Of a stretch of 64,000 bases of DNA, positions 60,975-64,000 are shown piece by piece; position 1 is the stretch's first letter; every line of letters starts with the position of its first letter. Source of the stretch: Trichoplax sp. H2 (taxonomy: Eukaryota > Placozoa > Uniplacotomia > Trichoplacea); assembly GCA_003344405.1 (NCBI GenBank), contig NOWV01000047.1, forward strand, positions 310,001 through 374,000, in the 5' to 3' direction. The translations under genes and the position numbers were made by a program. The notes beneath the pieces were generated by a model. That model worked only from the letters and a program-made list of their open reading frames with translations. It was not told the origin of the DNA and searched no databases.

Positions 60975-63900
60975 CTGTAAGTGGCACCTGTGTATGGCTA
61001 TTTACTTACACATGATGAGACCAAATAATTTTGTGATTATCTTTTAGTTATTGCATGTGTCACTTTATAGAAAATTCTAAATTATTTACACGTGCAAATT
61101 CTGATGTTACTGAGTATCTACTGAATAGGAAGATGGCTTCGACATTGTAAGTGAATGAATAGCGTATTGTAGTTAATATCGCAATACATCCTTTCACGAA
61201 GGTATTAATAGGTGCAATATCTTACATGGTGCCGTTTAAAGAAATTATTTTCTTAGCCAGTATCTAAACTTGTCAACAGTAATTTTATTTCGGATACAAC
61301 TTATAAAGTAGCTATGTTAATAAATGTACCCTATATAAGCATCTCTCGATAACGATCGACAGTAGCTACGCTCTTATTCCCGTAATTAATGTCGTAAGTA
61401 TTCTGAAGCTTAATCTATTTTCGATCTGTAATTTATAAGTTGAGAACATTTCATTAGCGATCGATTTTCTTGCTAAAAATTACTATTAAATGCTATTCAT
61501 TGTCTGCTGATCTATAAGCTAGAATTTTTTGATGATACAATAATTTTCAATCCTACTCATATATTATTAGTAGCATTTGAAAAATATTTTAAATATTTTT
61601 ATAGTACTTTTCTAGTAAAAGATTAAGATTAATTTAAAAAGCTATTTCGGTGTTTTTACTGGTTCGAAATAGTTGTTTTTATCTGTATTTTCTTTACTAT
61701 TTGAAACTTATGAGATAGTCTTCGGTAGCAAAAAGAATAAGAAAGAATCAGTGTAAGACAAATTAGTAAAAGTACTGCTTCAAGAATTAAAATATGAAAA
61801 TTTTAAGGAATGAATAATTTTACTATTAATAAAGGCGAATCTAAAAATCTCAGTCGTCAAATTTGATGTTAAGTCAATATTTGGATCTACTAAAGTGCGG
61901 TGTATTCTTACACTTAGGCTCTTGATTAAATTTAGCATAAATAATTTTGCGATGTAAGCAGAGGTAAGAGATTCTGTAATTAAAACCTAAATGCGATTAG
62001 GTCTAAAGTAATGACGAACGGATTGTAGCATAGGGCCTCGTATGAGAATAGAACAGCAGGCTTTAACTTGTAAGTTTTGTTTCTATCAGTCAATATGCGG
62101 CAGCATAGGCAGGCTTTGTACATCTTATCAAGCTAATAGAACGCAATATTCGATTTTATTTTAATATTCCTTTATCAAATATTACACTGCAACTATGCGG
62201 ATATGCCTTTATTCAATAATAACAATTTAAAGTTTAAAACATCCATTATCGCTATGTAGACCATAGCTGAAATAGATTATGATACTACAATACAGAAGCT
62301 TGTTTAGAGGATGCACTATCGTACATATATCATAGCTGTAAGATTTTAAGTTAATAAAAAATTGATACTATCCTTCTAAGTTGACGATTTCCCTAATTGT
62401 CAAATGCAAATTAAGACACCCACGTTACACCGAGAACTATAACTTACAAAATTATAAATTACAGGAGATAATGTAAGGATCAAAGCTATCCATAATGTAA
62501 AATTACTTCATAAGTCTACTTAGATGCTATTTAGAAAGATGATTTGACCAAACTATCATATAATAATCTAAAATTGGTCATGATATTTGTGTTTTGCTAG
62601 CTAGCAAATTCTATTCCTGATGATCGATTATTGGAATAAATTATACTATACTATTTAGACGGTCGATATATGAAGTTAAGCAAGATAGAGAGGAATCTGA
62701 CTAACGGAAGTATGATGAGAGTTGCATGATAAAATTGTGAACAAATGTGATCTGAAAATAAAAATATCTATTAAGGTTAGGTAATATAGCTTATCCAACT
62801 TACTGATCATCAATTTAAGGGATAGTAGTATGATTTATAGTAAACTATTTATAGTGTAAAACTAAATAAAAATCGTTCCAATGGTCAGTTGTTAAGAATA
62901 ATTTAAGAGGTCTAAACTATTGCTATTATAAAATCAATTAAGATATTGACTGATGTCTGTATAAGCAAGCTCACAGATGGTCGATAATTGGAATTATTCA
63001 TACGTTCAGTTATTAACAAGATATTTGCTATGACAATTGTATATGTAATTAATGATGGCTGATATTTGTTGATTTATTCTTCACAATCGACATTTTTAAA
63101 ATGGATATAAGTAGTTATGTTATACGGAGCTTTCGTGGCTGAAAGCAGAATTGTATTCATGAATTTGCTTACTTTTATGAAAATAACTTAATGTATTTAG
63201 TATTTAATTCATGATTATGTTATCACAGCTGTATTTAGAAAAGTAGCCAGAGTAGTAAATTCATTAAAAAACGAAATACTTCCTTACAGATGATTATGGT
63301 ATATACTGATACTGGATCGCAGACATGTAAAATAGACTCTTACATCTTGCACAAATTATAAAGATAAATTTATCATTTATATGTCTCAAGTATAGCTTGC
63401 CATGGTCTTATATTACTGCTAAATTAGGATTATTAGTAACCTGAATCAATACTTGTAATCGATTATGTTCCAGTAATAACTCAGGAAAACCGGAAAATAA
63501 ATAACGATCGTTCAACTTTTAATTTTGATTTACTCTTTCATAGTTTGATATTGAAAATGTTTTTTCTAATTATTGGATAGTGATATTATAATTTAATTAA
63601 ATGTATAGGAAGCAAATTTAACTACACACGTTGTTTACGTCTCCGACTTAAGTTTATTAACGTCAATGCAATTGATCCTTTCAATTCTACAATGTCCATA
63701 CGTTAATTCTCCAATCACCGGTCATATTCTATTTAATAGCATAATTGGATTCTATCATTTACAGAGTCGAGTAATTATCATATTTGGTGTTTCTGTTCAT
63801 TTTGCATCATTTGATCTGTCGTTTCTATTCTATTTACTAAGCTCAATATACTTATGTATACAACAATATAGTTTTAATTTCAGGCGTAGTAAGATAATAT

Positions 63901-64000
63901 TCTAATAAATCTGATCATCACAAACAAAAGAAATATCTTCATAATGTGGAAAATAATTTATTGAAGTTCGTTACTGAGACGAAGTTAATTAAGATAGACA
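60975..64000. other. AT-rich tail of the window, no gene supported
   Basis: Only short chance-like frames occur, for example the 79-codon frame at 63666-63905, which is hydrophobic and without splice context. No RNA gene or clear repeat array is visible. Confidence 0.3.

Noticed and set aside
1-64000. Bacterial operon or prophage interpretation
   Set aside because: Spliced genes, U12 intron, animal-only gene families and a pol III tRNA terminator all indicate a metazoan nuclear sequence.

Overview
The window looks like nuclear DNA of an early-branching animal, most probably a placozoan (Trichoplax/Hoilungia type). This is inferred from the very AT-rich sequence, the many short GT-AG introns, and the animal gene set: Integrator subunit 2, ADAM10, an equilibrative nucleoside transporter, a class A GPCR, a ciliary CFAP73 homologue and death-fold modules. 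No database search was possible. Exons were joined by hand, using splice sites, intron phase and remembered animal homologues.

Layout. 1-2060 (+): 3' part of a leucine-rich-repeat membrane protein. 2667-8494 (-): an 18-exon INTS2 gene. 8.5-10.05 kb: clusters of the palindrome-like string TACAGTACTGTA around a tRNA-Asp(GTC) gene. 10556-12780 (+) and 16874-18135 (+): two paralogous four-TM genes with the same exon/phase structure and PPEY- or PSYDEA-type tails. Between them lie an intronless class A GPCR (-, 13857-14819) and fragments of an unknown minus-strand gene (15.8-16.1 kb). 19213-21229 (-): DCTPP1, all in short exons. 22338-24718 (+): CFAP73, divergent from DCTPP1, with a textbook U12-type AT-AC intron. 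27317-28879 (+): a CARD/death-fold gene. 28.9-32 kb: mostly degraded sequence. 32931-37703 (+): a clathrin-heavy-chain-like gene of about 753 codons that keeps the N-terminal propeller but lacks several hundred central residues and the whole C-terminal leg and trimerisation region; its promoter and first exon are preceded by decayed tandem copies. 38.5-40.1 kb: a satellite array. 41845-44115 (+): an apparently intronless ADAM10. 52043-57724 (+): an SLC29/ENT transporter whose first exon is missing. Tandem arrays also occupy 44.4-44.9, 50.4-51.3, 58.2-59.2 and 59.4-60.6 kb. The last 4 kb hold little that can be recognised.

The genes are mostly unrelated housekeeping or signalling genes, and no operon-like or single-pathway cluster is seen. 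The most unusual items are the truncated clathrin-like gene with duplicated promoter/exon-1 relics, the AT-AC intron in CFAP73, the new four-TM paralogue pair, and the TACAGTACTGTA clusters in two divergent intergenic regions. Several real genes here (DCTPP1, CFAP73, most of INTS2, ENT and the clathrin-like gene) are made of exons too short for simple ORF finding.
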